This document shows, piece after piece, positions 44,457 to 53,632 of a stretch of 64,000 nt of DNA. A program made the position numbers and the translations under genes. The DNA is from Tunturibacter empetritectus (GTDB taxonomy: Bacteria > Acidobacteriota > Terriglobia > Terriglobales > Acidobacteriaceae): positions 2,852,001 to 2,916,000 of the forward strand of contig NZ_CP132932.1 of assembly GCF_040358985.1 (NCBI RefSeq), read 5' to 3'. Within the stretch, counting starts at the first letter, position 1; each line of letters begins with the position of its first letter. The notes beneath the pieces are model-generated. The model worked only from the letters and a program-made list of their open reading frames with translations, was not told where the DNA came from and made no database searches.

Positions 44457-45707
44457 GTGGCAACCAGGCATTCCGTATCCAGGCACCCTGCAACCAGGAA
44501 CTTCAAGACCATCGCATCTTTACTCACCGTCTGTGCCGGGCTCTCTTCAGCCAGCCTTCTGGCCCAGGGAGCACCGGAGCGCACTCTGGATGAGATCAAA
44601 GTTGAGGCCGTCCACCGCGCCGAGGTCGGCGGATATCCCCTCATCGGTCTCGATCCTAACGACGTCCGCGAAGCCTTCAAGTCCATCCACAACCGCGACA
44701 AGGATGAGTGGGCCGAAGGCTTCATGGGCGTCGCCGACCGCTACATGGCCGAGGGCAAAAGCCTCGAAAAGACCGATCCCGCCAAGGCCAACGCAGATTA
44801 CATCCGCGCGTGGCATCTCTACTTCTTCGGCCGCTGGCCCACCGACTCCTCCCCCAAGAAAAAATTCTCCTACGCCAAAGGCATCGAAGCATTTCTAGCT
44901 CATGCCCGCTTGATGGATCCACCCGTAGAGGTCGTTCACATTCCCTTCGAAGGCAAGGAGATCATCGGCTACCTGCGGCTGCCCAAAGGCGCCACGGGCA
45001 GAATCCCCATGGTCATCGCCGTCAACGGGCTCGATAGCCGCAAGGAAGACCTCACCGAGAGCTTCTCCGCCATCCTCCCCTACGGCATCGGATACATCGC
45101 CGTCGACGGCCCCGGCACCGGCCAATCTCCTGTCAAAGCCAGTCCCACCGCAGACCGCGCCCTCTCCAAGGTCCTCGACTACCTCGCCACCCGGCCCGAA
45201 GTCGACTCCCACCGCATCGCCATGCACGGCGTCAGCTGGGGAGCCTATTGGGGCACTAAGATGGCAATCATCGAGAAAGATCGCCTCAAATGCGTCAGCG
45301 TCCAATCCCCACCCACCGACCTCTTCTTCCAGAAAGACTTTATCGTGAACTCTCTGGTAGGCAACCGCGAGTATCTCTTCGATCAGGTTCCCGCCCTGAT
45401 GTCCATCTTCGAAAATGTAACCACATTGGATCAGGTGATCGACGAGTTCGCGAAGATGTCTCTGGTCAATCAGCATCTGCTAGGCAAGCCAACAGCGCCC
45501 ATGCTGATCCTAGCCGGCACCAAAGACACCCAGGTTCCGATCTCCGACGTCTACAAACTCCTCGACAGTGGCGACGTTCCAAAAGACGCATGGATCAATC
45601 CGCAGGGCGGTCACCTCGGCCGACAGGTAGGCGTCTGGCCTGATCCTCGCATCTTCAAGCAGGTCATCCTTCCCTGGCTCGACCGAAATCTCAAATCCAA
45701 CCCGTAA
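44457..45707 (+). CDS. Secreted alpha/beta hydrolase (FrsA/DUF1100-like esterase)
   Basis: The 416-residue protein has a signal-like N-terminus (TIASLLTVCAGLSSASLLAQG). A helical cap region of about 130 residues comes first, followed by an alpha/beta hydrolase fold with nucleophile Ser in GVSWG, a likely acid in LAGTKDTQV (Asp) and a catalytic His in PQGGHLGRQ. Family resemblance is to FrsA-like esterases. The start is probably a GTG at 44457, since AGAGGA lies upstream and no ATG gives a plausible signal peptide. It follows the TonB receptor by 178 bases on the same strand and could cleave esters in the ligand the receptor imports. A perfect 12-bp terminator hairpin lies 56 bases after its stop. 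Confidence 0.75.
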   Translation: MATRHSVSRHPATRNFKTIASLLTVCAGLSSASLLAQGAPERTLDEIKVEAVHRAEVGGYPLIGLDPNDVREAFKSIHNRDKDEWAEGFMGVADRYMAEGKSLEKTDPAKANADYIRAWHLYFFGRWPTDSSPKKKFSYAKGIEAFLAHARLMDPPVEVVHIPFEGKEIIGYLRLPKGATGRIPMVIAVNGLDSRKEDLTESFSAILPYGIGYIAVDGPGTGQSPVKASPTADRALSKVLDYLATRPEVDSHRIAMHGVSWGAYWGTKMAIIEKDRLKCVSVQSPPTDLFFQKDFIVNSLVGNREYLFDQVPALMSIFENVTTLDQVIDEFAKMSLVNQHLLGKPTAPMLILAGTKDTQVPISDVYKLLDSGDVPKDAWINPQGGHLGRQVGVWPDPRIFKQVILPWLDRNLKSNP

Positions 45708-45762
45708 CAGCTACGTTTGAAACTCCAAAAGAGTGAATAGCGGTAGAACGACAAGCTTGCCA

Positions 45763-45798
45763 TAACGATCCCGCTTTAAACCTATTGCGGGATCGTTA
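45763..45798 (+). terminator. Terminator-like hairpin after the hydrolase gene
   Basis: TAACGATCCCGC (45763-45774) and GCGGGATCGTTA (45787-45798) form a perfect 12-pair stem with a 12-base loop. No long T-run follows. It probably separates the receptor-hydrolase unit from the next receptor gene. Confidence 0.65.
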
Positions 45799-46156
45799 GT
45801 ATCTTCGTCTTAGCTCTTATAGATGCTAGCGGCTCGCGGCAGGATCTTTCGAGATTGACTCTAGCGGTGATGTCTTACCATCGGAACGATGGTGGCCCCG
45901 ATCCCAGATGCGCATAACTCCGTCTCGAATCTCCGTATCACCACAATCTCGCTTAAAAATCTCCGGACCATCAAAGATTAAGCCACCCTTAAGAGCGCTT
46001 TACGGGCTTGTTACGCTGTGTTCACATCCCCGCAAAAGCCTCTCTCTAGTTTAGGTGGAAGCCCAAAAGTGCAATCTGCCTTGTATAGCAGCTCGGGTCA
46101 ACCGAAGCACCTCTTCGGGCGCGATCTTCCAGTCCTTCAAGAAAACGGAGTTGGCG
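45799..46156. other. Leader region of the second TonB receptor
   Basis: About 350 bases without a gene. The frame of the receptor stays open upstream to 46055, but the signal peptide and ribosome binding site place the start at 46157. The promoter should lie here. I see no operator palindrome like the GTTATACC sites of the previous island. Confidence 0.4.
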
Positions 46157-48979
46157 ATGTCTCTTAGAAATTATGCGAAGCAATTCGCAGTGTCGATGTT
46201 CATGCTCTTACTCGTCTGCGTGCTCCCGGCAACGGCGCAGACCGGAATCGGGCTGCTATCAGGCTCAGTGGTCGATAGCCAGGGCGGCGCGCTGCAGGGC
46301 GCGAAGGTAGAAGTCAACCCAGGGGCAGCCTCGGCGCTCACCGATGCACAGGGGCAATTTACATTGAACGGGCTTAGTGCAGGCGACCACGATGTAACCG
46401 TCTCCTACGCAGGATTCGCCCCCTTCACCAAAAAAGTGACGGTGGTTTCGGGGCAGGTCGTGCGGTTGGCTGCTTCGCTCAGCGTAGCCTCAAACAAGCA
46501 GGATGTGCAGGTCTACGCGGGTCGCGAGGGTGGAGAGATCGAGTCGATCAACCGCACCTTCAATGCGGACAACATCATCAACGTGCTGCCTGCTGATGTG
46601 ATCAAAAGCCTCCCGAATGCCAACGTGGCGGATGCGATCGGGCGGCTGGCAAGCGTGACGCTGGAGCGCGACGAGGGCGAGGGCAAGTACGTGCAGGTGC
46701 GTGGCACCGAACCGCGGCTGACCAATGTGACGGTCGACGGAGTGAACCTCGCCTCGGCAGAGACAGTGCGCCAGGTGAAGCTGGATATCATTCCCGCGGA
46801 TCTCGTGGAGTCGGTGCAGATCAATAAGACCCTTGAGGCGAGCATGCCCGGCGACGGGATCGGCGGTTCGGTAGACCTGCGCACGAAGAGTGCCGGCGAC
46901 AAGCCAACGATAGCTTTGGAGTCCACCGGCGGATACACCCCCATCATTGGTGGCCGGCCGGTCTACCAATTCGACGGCACGCTGGGAAAGCGGTTTTTGG
47001 AGGGGAACAAGCTGGGCGTCTTGTTCGGCGGATCGTACGACTGGAACGGGCGCGGGATTAACGACGTAGAGCCGGGGCCTGTGCTTCTCGGTGGATACGA
47101 TATTCGCGATTATCAGTACTACCGCAACCGGATTGGCTACGCCGGCACGGTGGACTATCGCTTCAGTGAGACCTCGAGTATTTATTTGAAGGGCCTGTAC
47201 TCGCTCTTTCACAACTTCGGCAATCGCTGGGACTACAACGTGGCGACCACATATACCTCGACGGGAGAGCCGGACGGCACAGGCAATACGACCTTTGGAG
47301 CGGAGATCAGACGCCCTGTGCAGGACCTGGGAAGTATTCAGCTCGGCGGACGACACGTGATCAGACGCTCGCTGCTCGCCTGGGATGTGGAGAGCTCGGT
47401 GGGACGGACGCGCGATGAGGGCTACTCGGACGCGACGTTCAATCCCGGAGCTGACTCGGTGCTCAATGGGAATATCCAGTTCGCGCTCGATAACTCCAAA
47501 CCTCTAACGCCCAAGCTTGTGGCTCCGAGCGGAGTGAATATCTACGATCCGACACAGTACTACTACGCAGGCCAGCGGGTGGAGAGCTACTACAATCCGG
47601 AGGTTGATCTTGGCTTCGGAGCCGACTTGGCAACGTCCTACTCACTCTTTGGCCACGCGTCGAGCTTCGAGTTTGGAGGGCGGTTCCGGAACCTGCACAA
47701 GTTCGCCAACCAGGATGACGTCTACACAGTTCCGACGGCGGCAGCGAACGACCCTTCGCTGCAGATGACGAACTTCCTGAACACGTTCAACGATACCGGC
47801 TACTACGGAGGCACCTATCAGTTTGGGCCGGCGGTGGACTACGACAAGGTGAATGCATTTACCGCGGTGGGGCCTGATCCATCCAATCCGAACGTGAATA
47901 CGAACAACTTCAACCTGGTCGAGAAGGTTTCGGCAGGGTACCTGATGAACACGACCAACATAAGCAGGTTCCGGTTCTTGGTAGGTGTGCGTTTTGAGAA
48001 CACCAGTGAAAAAGACAACGGCACCATTACTCCTGACCAGCCGCCTGTAGCCCGGAGCGGATCGTATCTCGATGTGCTGCCGAGCGCGTCGGTGCGCTAC
48101 TCCATTACGCCGTCGAGCGGGGTGCGACTGGTGTATGGGCGGGGTTTGTCGCGGCCGGACTTCTCGGACCTGGTCTCGTTTGCGACGATCTCGCCGGGCG
48201 GGGTGCGTACGACCTCCAGCATTGGCAACCCGAACCTGAAGGCGGAGCACGCGGACAATCTGGATCTGCTGTATGAGCGGAGCCTGAGTCCTGTCGGGCT
48301 TTTGCAGGCGGGGGTGTACTACAAGCATCTGTCTGATCCGATCGTTCCGCTGCAAACGACGCTTGCGGATGGGACGATCCAGACGCAGCCGCAGAACGCC
48401 GGCACCGCGTATGTCTATGGGTTCGAGATTGCGTTTCAGCAGCATTTCACGTATCTGCCTGGGCTGTTGAACGGAACGGGCCTGTCGGCGAACTATGGCT
48501 ACTCTGCTTCGCAGATCAACTTCCCTGCGGCGTTCGGGAGGTCGGATAAACCGGATCTGCTGCGACAGGCACCGCACACTTGGAACATTAGTCCCACTTA
48601 CGATAAGCGGAATCTTTCGGTGCGGCTGGGACTGAGCTACAACGCGGCGAACATCTTCTCGTATCAGTACACCGATGCCACCGCCGGGCCGATTGTGTTC
48701 ACGCAGAAGAAGCCAAACCCCACGGACACCGGGTATCTCGCGTCAGGTGGCGGCATCAAGGGGCCGAACGGTGACACCTATCTGTACGGCCATCTGCAGG
48801 TCGATCTGCAGGGAACCTACAGGCTGCCGAAGGGCTTCACCGCGGTAGCCTACGCGTTAAACCTGAACAATGAGGTCTTTGGTTTCTACAATGGCAGCAC
48901 GGTGAATCCGATCCAGCGTGAGTTCTACAAACAGACCTTCGGCGGCGGTCTCCGGTGGTCTCCCACGCGCGAACGATAG
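46157..48979 (+). CDS. TonB-dependent receptor (second, Xanthomonas/Caulobacter type)
   Basis: The 940-residue receptor has a signal peptide (FMLLLVCVLPATAQ) and a carboxypeptidase-regulatory-like domain (about 30-110; GSVVDSQGGALQGAKVEV...GLSAGDHDVTVSYAGF). The plug has VADAIGRLASVTLERDEGEGKYVQVRGTEPRLTNVTVDGV, and the 700-residue barrel ends in an aromatic-containing strand. The plug wording is that of the TonB-Xanth-Caul subfamily, which differs from the Oar-like receptor 2 kb upstream and is linked elsewhere to carbohydrate uptake. CGGAG lies six bases before the ATG at 46157. It stands alone between two terminator-like hairpins, so no partner gene hints at the ligand. Confidence 0.9.
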   Translation: MSLRNYAKQFAVSMFMLLLVCVLPATAQTGIGLLSGSVVDSQGGALQGAKVEVNPGAASALTDAQGQFTLNGLSAGDHDVTVSYAGFAPFTKKVTVVSGQVVRLAASLSVASNKQDVQVYAGREGGEIESINRTFNADNIINVLPADVIKSLPNANVADAIGRLASVTLERDEGEGKYVQVRGTEPRLTNVTVDGVNLASAETVRQVKLDIIPADLVESVQINKTLEASMPGDGIGGSVDLRTKSAGDKPTIALESTGGYTPIIGGRPVYQFDGTLGKRFLEGNKLGVLFGGSYDWNGRGINDVEPGPVLLGGYDIRDYQYYRNRIGYAGTVDYRFSETSSIYLKGLYSLFHNFGNRWDYNVATTYTSTGEPDGTGNTTFGAEIRRPVQDLGSIQLGGRHVIRRSLLAWDVESSVGRTRDEGYSDATFNPGADSVLNGNIQFALDNSKPLTPKLVAPSGVNIYDPTQYYYAGQRVESYYNPEVDLGFGADLATSYSLFGHASSFEFGGRFRNLHKFANQDDVYTVPTAAANDPSLQMTNFLNTFNDTGYYGGTYQFGPAVDYDKVNAFTAVGPDPSNPNVNTNNFNLVEKVSAGYLMNTTNISRFRFLVGVRFENTSEKDNGTITPDQPPVARSGSYLDVLPSASVRYSITPSSGVRLVYGRGLSRPDFSDLVSFATISPGGVRTTSSIGNPNLKAEHADNLDLLYERSLSPVGLLQAGVYYKHLSDPIVPLQTTLADGTIQTQPQNAGTAYVYGFEIAFQQHFTYLPGLLNGTGLSANYGYSASQINFPAAFGRSDKPDLLRQAPHTWNISPTYDKRNLSVRLGLSYNAANIFSYQYTDATAGPIVFTQKKPNPTDTGYLASGGGIKGPNGDTYLYGHLQVDLQGTYRLPKGFTAVAYALNLNNEVFGFYNGSTVNPIQREFYKQTFGGGLRWSPTRER

Positions 48980-48988
48980 ACAACAAAG

Positions 48989-49022
48989 GGTGCCGGAGAG
49001 CGCTACTCACGCCTCCGGCACC
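48989..49022. terminator. Terminator-like hairpin between convergent genes
   Basis: GGTGCCGGAG (48989-48998) pairs perfectly with CTCCGGCACC (49013-49022) across a 14-base loop. It starts ten bases after the TonB receptor stop and lies in the convergent gap with the RND operon. No clear T-tract follows. Confidence 0.6.
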
Positions 49023-49140
49023 ATCCTGCAAAACGCGCAGCCCTGGCCCACTTTCTCGCGGAACGCAATCCACAAACACAAAAGAGACAGCAACCATCAA
49101 GCTACAAGCCGCACGAACCTCGCGACTGCAAGAAACCTCT

Positions 49141-52100
49141 TTAGACGGTTGCTTGTGGCTCTTCCACCTTTGTCCGCTCGCCTCTGGCGGTCAGATGGTA
49201 ATACATAGCCGGCGTAACGATTAGGCTCAAAACCACCGAGATCAACAGTCCGCCAATCACGGCAATTGCCAGTGGCTGCAGCATCTGCGAACCCGCCCCC
49301 AGCGCAAAGGCCAGCGGCAGCATCCCGCACATCGCCGCCGTCGCCGTCATCACGATCGGCCTTAGCCGCCTCTGTGCCGCATGCATCATCGCATCCAGCG
49401 CCTCTGCGCCCTCGGCCCGCGCTCGTTCATCAGCATCCAGCAGCAGAATGCCGTTCTTCGCCACAATCCCGATCACCATGATCAAACCCATAAAACTTGC
49501 AACGTTGAAGTCGGTTCTAGTGATCAGCAGTGCCAGAACGACTCCAGCCATCGAAAGGACCGAGCTCGTAAGGATTGCGATCGGCGCGGAAAAGTTCCGA
49601 AACTCAGCAAGCAGAACGCCGAAGACAAGCGCAAGCGCAAGGAGGAGAACCTGAACCAGCTCATGAAAAGATTTTTGCTGCTCCTGATACGTGCCGCCAT
49701 AATCAACCCGAACGCTCGCGGGAAGATTCAACTTAGCCACAGCGTCTTTCACCTTCACCATGGCGCCGCCAAGATTCGAGCCTTCCAGCCGTCCGCTGAC
49801 CAGCACTACCTGTTCAAGATTTTCGCGGCGGATCTCATTCTGCGGAGGCAGCTCTTTGATCTCGGCAAGCGCACCCAGCGTCGCAGTGTGTCCCGTCGCA
49901 GAGTTGAAGACCGTGTTCTGGATCGCACTCAACGAAGAGCGATGTTCGTCTGACAGGCGAACCCGGACCGTGTAGGGTCGACCAGCCACAATCACCGGAT
50001 CGGTAGAAGGCAGGCCATCAAGCAGCGAGGTTGCGTCCTCGGCCACCTCCTGAACCGTAAAACCGAGGCGGCTCGCCAGACCAGGGTCAACCTGGAAGGT
50101 AGTCGCAGGACCACTCAGTGTGTTGTCGACGCCGTTCTGAGTATCGACGACCCCCGGAATCGCCGAGATCGCCGCCTGCACCTTCGGCCCCAGATCGTGC
50201 AGAAGTGTGATGTCGTTAGAGAAGAGTTTAATCTGAATCGGCTCAGGAGAGTTCGAGAGATCGTTGATCATATCCTCAAGAACCTGCACAAACTCGACAT
50301 CAAGTTCAGGCTCCTGCTCTTTAATCTTTCCCCGCACCTCCGAAATAATCTCGTCGATCGCTCGTGATCGCTTCGTCTTCAGACGAACCGAGATATCGCC
50401 GGTATTTGCCTCCGTGACGGCAGCGAGGCCAAGCTGAAGACCGGTGCGGCGTGTTGTAATCGAAACCTCCGGCGTATCGCGGAGGATCTTTTCCACTCGA
50501 TCAAGAGCCTTGTTCGTCGTCGCAAGAGAACTGCCCGCAGGCATGATGTAGTCAAGGATAAAACTCCCTTCATCCATCGCTGGCAGCAGATTGGATCCAA
50601 GTGCGTTATAAGCTAAGTAGCCAACGACGATAAGAACGCCGGAGATGGCTGCCAGAGCCCAGGTTCGACGAATCGTCCAGCCGAGAACGCGGTTGTGCAA
50701 GCTAAGCACGCGGCGCATAAAAGGACCATTATCGTCATGGTTCGCGGCTGCGTTCTCCTCAGACGGCTTCAAGGGGGCATCTTCACGACGCTCACGCAGA
50801 AGCGAAAGTGAAAGCGCAGGCGTAAAGGTTAAAGCCAACAGGAGTGACGTGAGAAGAGCCGCAGTCATGGTCACAGCCAGCGCTCGGAAGAAACTGCCGG
50901 TCACCCCGGTAACTGCGATTAAAGGAAGGAAGACGACTACAGGGGTAACGGTAGATCCAATAAGAGGAATCGTGATCTCGTGCAGAGCGGTCCGTACCGC
51001 ATCGACGCGGGACTGCCCACGATCCCGATGCACGACGATATTTTCCACGACCACGATCGCGTCGTCGATGACAAGACCGATAGCGGCGGCAAGTCCGCCA
51101 AGCGTCATCAGGTTAAAGCTCTGTCCGATGATCCAGAGAAAAAGAATTGTAACTGCAACGGTGACAGGTATCACCAGCCCGGCGATCAGCGAAGAAGTCC
51201 AGTCATGCAGAAATAAAAACAGAATCACGCACGCCAGCAAAAGGCCAATCAGAATGGCGTCGCGAACGCTGGCGATGCTCTCACGAACAAGCTCCGACTG
51301 ATCGTAGAACGGTGTGAGATGAACCCCCGCGGGTAGAGTCTTGCTGAGTTGGGCGATCTCGACGGCGACCGCGGCAGCCACGGCAACCGTGTTGCTGTTA
51401 GGTTGCCGCGTTATGTTGAGCAACACAGACGGTATGCCGTTGGCGTCGACGGCGGTATACACAGGAAGAGTAGCCGGCCCCAGGGTTGCTACATCCGAGA
51501 TGTGAATCGGAACACCGGCCGCCGTGGTCTTGACGACGAGTCGGCCAAGCGACTCCACATCATGCGCCTGCGCTCCCACCAGCCCAAGGATCAGCTGATG
51601 ATCGGCCTCATAAAGCCCCGGAGAATCGATGATATTCGACGTCTGCACCGCGTTCACAAGATCGAGAACGGTGATGCCCGCGATCTGCAAGCGCGCAGGA
51701 TCCGGAACAATGTGAAACTCGGGAACCTTACCGCCCTGAACCACAACCGTGCTCACCCCGGTAACGCGATTCAGAGGAGGCTTGAGGTCATAGGTCGCAA
51801 TCTGCCAGAGAGCCGTGGGTGACACGGTGTTAGGCCCTCGGTCATCTGCGGTCAGCGCATACCCCAGGATAGGAAAGGTCGCGAAGGTCAGCCGGTTCGT
51901 CGTAATCTTCGCTGTACTGGGCAGGCTCGACTGTATCTTCGCCAAAGCGGAGTCAGTGAGTTGCAGCGTGCGGAACATGTCCACACTCCAGTCGAAGAAC
52001 AGACTCACCTCGGCAGATCCACGACTGGTTGTGCTGCGAACCGTCATCAGTCCGGGAACACTGTTGACGGCATCTTCAATAGGCTTCGTGATCGTGACCT

Positions 52101-52305
52101 GCATCTGCTCAACCGGCATCACACCGTTATCGACGCCAATGACCACACGCGGAAAGTTAGTATCCGGAAAGACAGAGATCGGTACCTGGAAGGCCGCGTA
52201 AATGCCGGCAATCGTGAGCACGATGAGGAAGAAGAAGATCGGCTTGGCGGTACGCGTCAGCCAAAAGCTTTTTTCGTCGGCGGTAGGTGCATTCGGCAGA
52301 CTCAC
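49141..52305 (-). CDS. RND efflux pump inner-membrane permease (AcrB/HAE1-like)
   Basis: The 1054-residue RND transporter has twelve membrane helices and two large periplasmic loops. The proton-relay acidic pair is in helix 4 (GLVIDDAIVVVEN), and the matching helix-10 region reads IMVIGIVAKNGILLLD. The N-terminal FQVPISVFPDTNFPRVVIGVD is typical of RND permeases of the HAE1 or broad CzcA/AcrB type. It pumps drugs or other toxic compounds through the MFP and TolC proteins encoded just upstream. It starts at a GTG sharing one base with the MFP stop (TAGTG), so translation is coupled. It is the last gene of the operon. Confidence 0.9.
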   Translation of the reverse strand: MSLPNAPTADEKSFWLTRTAKPIFFFLIVLTIAGIYAAFQVPISVFPDTNFPRVVIGVDNGVMPVEQMQVTITKPIEDAVNSVPGLMTVRSTTSRGSAEVSLFFDWSVDMFRTLQLTDSALAKIQSSLPSTAKITTNRLTFATFPILGYALTADDRGPNTVSPTALWQIATYDLKPPLNRVTGVSTVVVQGGKVPEFHIVPDPARLQIAGITVLDLVNAVQTSNIIDSPGLYEADHQLILGLVGAQAHDVESLGRLVVKTTAAGVPIHISDVATLGPATLPVYTAVDANGIPSVLLNITRQPNSNTVAVAAAVAVEIAQLSKTLPAGVHLTPFYDQSELVRESIASVRDAILIGLLLACVILFLFLHDWTSSLIAGLVIPVTVAVTILFLWIIGQSFNLMTLGGLAAAIGLVIDDAIVVVENIVVHRDRGQSRVDAVRTALHEITIPLIGSTVTPVVVFLPLIAVTGVTGSFFRALAVTMTAALLTSLLLALTFTPALSLSLLRERREDAPLKPSEENAAANHDDNGPFMRRVLSLHNRVLGWTIRRTWALAAISGVLIVVGYLAYNALGSNLLPAMDEGSFILDYIMPAGSSLATTNKALDRVEKILRDTPEVSITTRRTGLQLGLAAVTEANTGDISVRLKTKRSRAIDEIISEVRGKIKEQEPELDVEFVQVLEDMINDLSNSPEPIQIKLFSNDITLLHDLGPKVQAAISAIPGVVDTQNGVDNTLSGPATTFQVDPGLASRLGFTVQEVAEDATSLLDGLPSTDPVIVAGRPYTVRVRLSDEHRSSLSAIQNTVFNSATGHTATLGALAEIKELPPQNEIRRENLEQVVLVSGRLEGSNLGGAMVKVKDAVAKLNLPASVRVDYGGTYQEQQKSFHELVQVLLLALALVFGVLLAEFRNFSAPIAILTSSVLSMAGVVLALLITRTDFNVASFMGLIMVIGIVAKNGILLLDADERARAEGAEALDAMMHAAQRRLRPIVMTATAAMCGMLPLAFALGAGSQMLQPLAIAVIGGLLISVVLSLIVTPAMYYHLTARGERTKVEEPQATV

Positions 52306-53630
52306 TATTTGCCTCCCGCATCGTCGTCGCTCTTGCCTGCCGAACCTTTCTCCTCGGCCGGCCCCACCTTCACCTTCGTGCCTTCGTCCAGCCCATAGCC
52401 GCCAGTCGTAATCACCGTATCGCTCGGCTTGAGACCGCTAAGGATCTCCGCTGATTCGTCAGTCTGTATGCCTACTGTGACCGCTCGTTTTGCAGCCGCG
52501 CCGTCCGCGCCGACCACCATGACGATCTTGCCCGCGCCCTCTGGCGACCGCTGAACTGCTTCCGTCGGAATCAGCAGCGCATTCTCCACAGTCTTTCCCT
52601 TAAGAGTAGCGCGCACCGAAGTTCCGGCCTTCAGATGACCCTTGGAATTGGGTACTCGCAGCCAGACCTCCACCGTCGTGCTGCCAGGGTCGAGCGCCGG
52701 ACTGATCAGCGAAACCTTGGCATCCACGGGCTCCTCGACTCCCGGTACCGTAATCGTAGCGGGAGAGCCCAGGCTCAGTCGCTGTGCCTGAATCTGTGCG
52801 ACGTGCAGCTTCGCGATCATGAAAGAGGTATCCATCACCGTCACAACGGGAGTTCCTGCAGCGGCAGTCTCCCCTGCGAACAGTGGTCGATCCGTTACAA
52901 CGCCAGAGATCGGCGTTCTGATGTTGGTGTAACTAAGTTGCGCCTGCGCACCCAGGTACTTTCCCTTTGCAGAGGCGAGCGTCCCCTTGGCCGACTCTAG
53001 CGAAGCGCTGGTGCCAACCTTGGTAAGTGCCTCGTACTTCTGCTTCGCGATATCGTAAGCGGCCTGCGCCTGTAGTGCCGTCGTTCGCGCAGTATCGTAA
53101 TCGCGGCCAGGTATCGCTCCCTGAGCCAGCAACTGCTTGCGGGCCTCGAGGATGCTATTGTCCAGATCGAGCGTCGCCTTGGCCTGCTCCAGATCAAGCC
53201 GCGATCGGGTTTGCTCTTCAGGAACCGCAGACTGCGTTGCCGTCGCATAGGCCCCTTGCGCTGCATCGAACGCGCCTTTGTTATCCATCGCGGCCGCCGC
53301 GAGATCTTCGTTTTCAAGCGTTGCCACAAGCTGGCCGGCCTTAACATGGGAGCCGCGTTGAACGTAAAACTTACGCACCGGCGCAGTCACCTTAGGTAAA
53401 ATTGCGGCCTGCGCAACAGGAGCAAGTATTGCATCTGCGTCAATCTCCTCAGTGATCGAGCCGCTCGTGGGATGGACGGCTTGCACTGTGACCACTGGCT
53501 TATCGGCTGAATCGTCCGCCTTCTTGCAGCCGCTCTGAAGCAGCAGGGAAGCAGACAGGAACAGCAAAGACACGGCCAATGACGGTGTCCCAGCCCGTTG
53601 AGTCGTCGTAGTTACCATTTTGTCGGCCAC
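52305..53630 (-). CDS. RND efflux periplasmic adaptor (MFP/HlyD-like) lipoprotein
   Basis: The 441-residue membrane-fusion protein has a lipobox (LLLQSGC, Cys35). It also has split lipoyl-like half motifs (ILPKVTAPVRKFYVQRGSHVKAGQLVATLEN ... YTNIRTPISGVVTDRPLFAGETAAAGTP), a helical hairpin between them and beta-barrel/MP domains after. It links the RND permease to TolC. The likely start is a GTG at 53630 with GGGG upstream. An ATG four codons later is the alternative. It lies two bases after the TolC stop and overlaps the permease start. Confidence 0.9.
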   Translation of the reverse strand: MADKMVTTTTQRAGTPSLAVSLLFLSASLLLQSGCKKADDSADKPVVTVQAVHPTSGSITEEIDADAILAPVAQAAILPKVTAPVRKFYVQRGSHVKAGQLVATLENEDLAAAAMDNKGAFDAAQGAYATATQSAVPEEQTRSRLDLEQAKATLDLDNSILEARKQLLAQGAIPGRDYDTARTTALQAQAAYDIAKQKYEALTKVGTSASLESAKGTLASAKGKYLGAQAQLSYTNIRTPISGVVTDRPLFAGETAAAGTPVVTVMDTSFMIAKLHVAQIQAQRLSLGSPATITVPGVEEPVDAKVSLISPALDPGSTTVEVWLRVPNSKGHLKAGTSVRATLKGKTVENALLIPTEAVQRSPEGAGKIVMVVGADGAAAKRAVTVGIQTDESAEILSGLKPSDTVITTGGYGLDEGTKVKVGPAEEKGSAGKSDDDAGGK

Positions 53631-53632
53631 GG

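Noticed and set aside
47642..48577. 311-codon minus-strand frame inside the second TonB receptor
   Set aside because: It is antisense to the receptor barrel and unusually Arg/Gln/His-rich, which is typical of a mirror frame.
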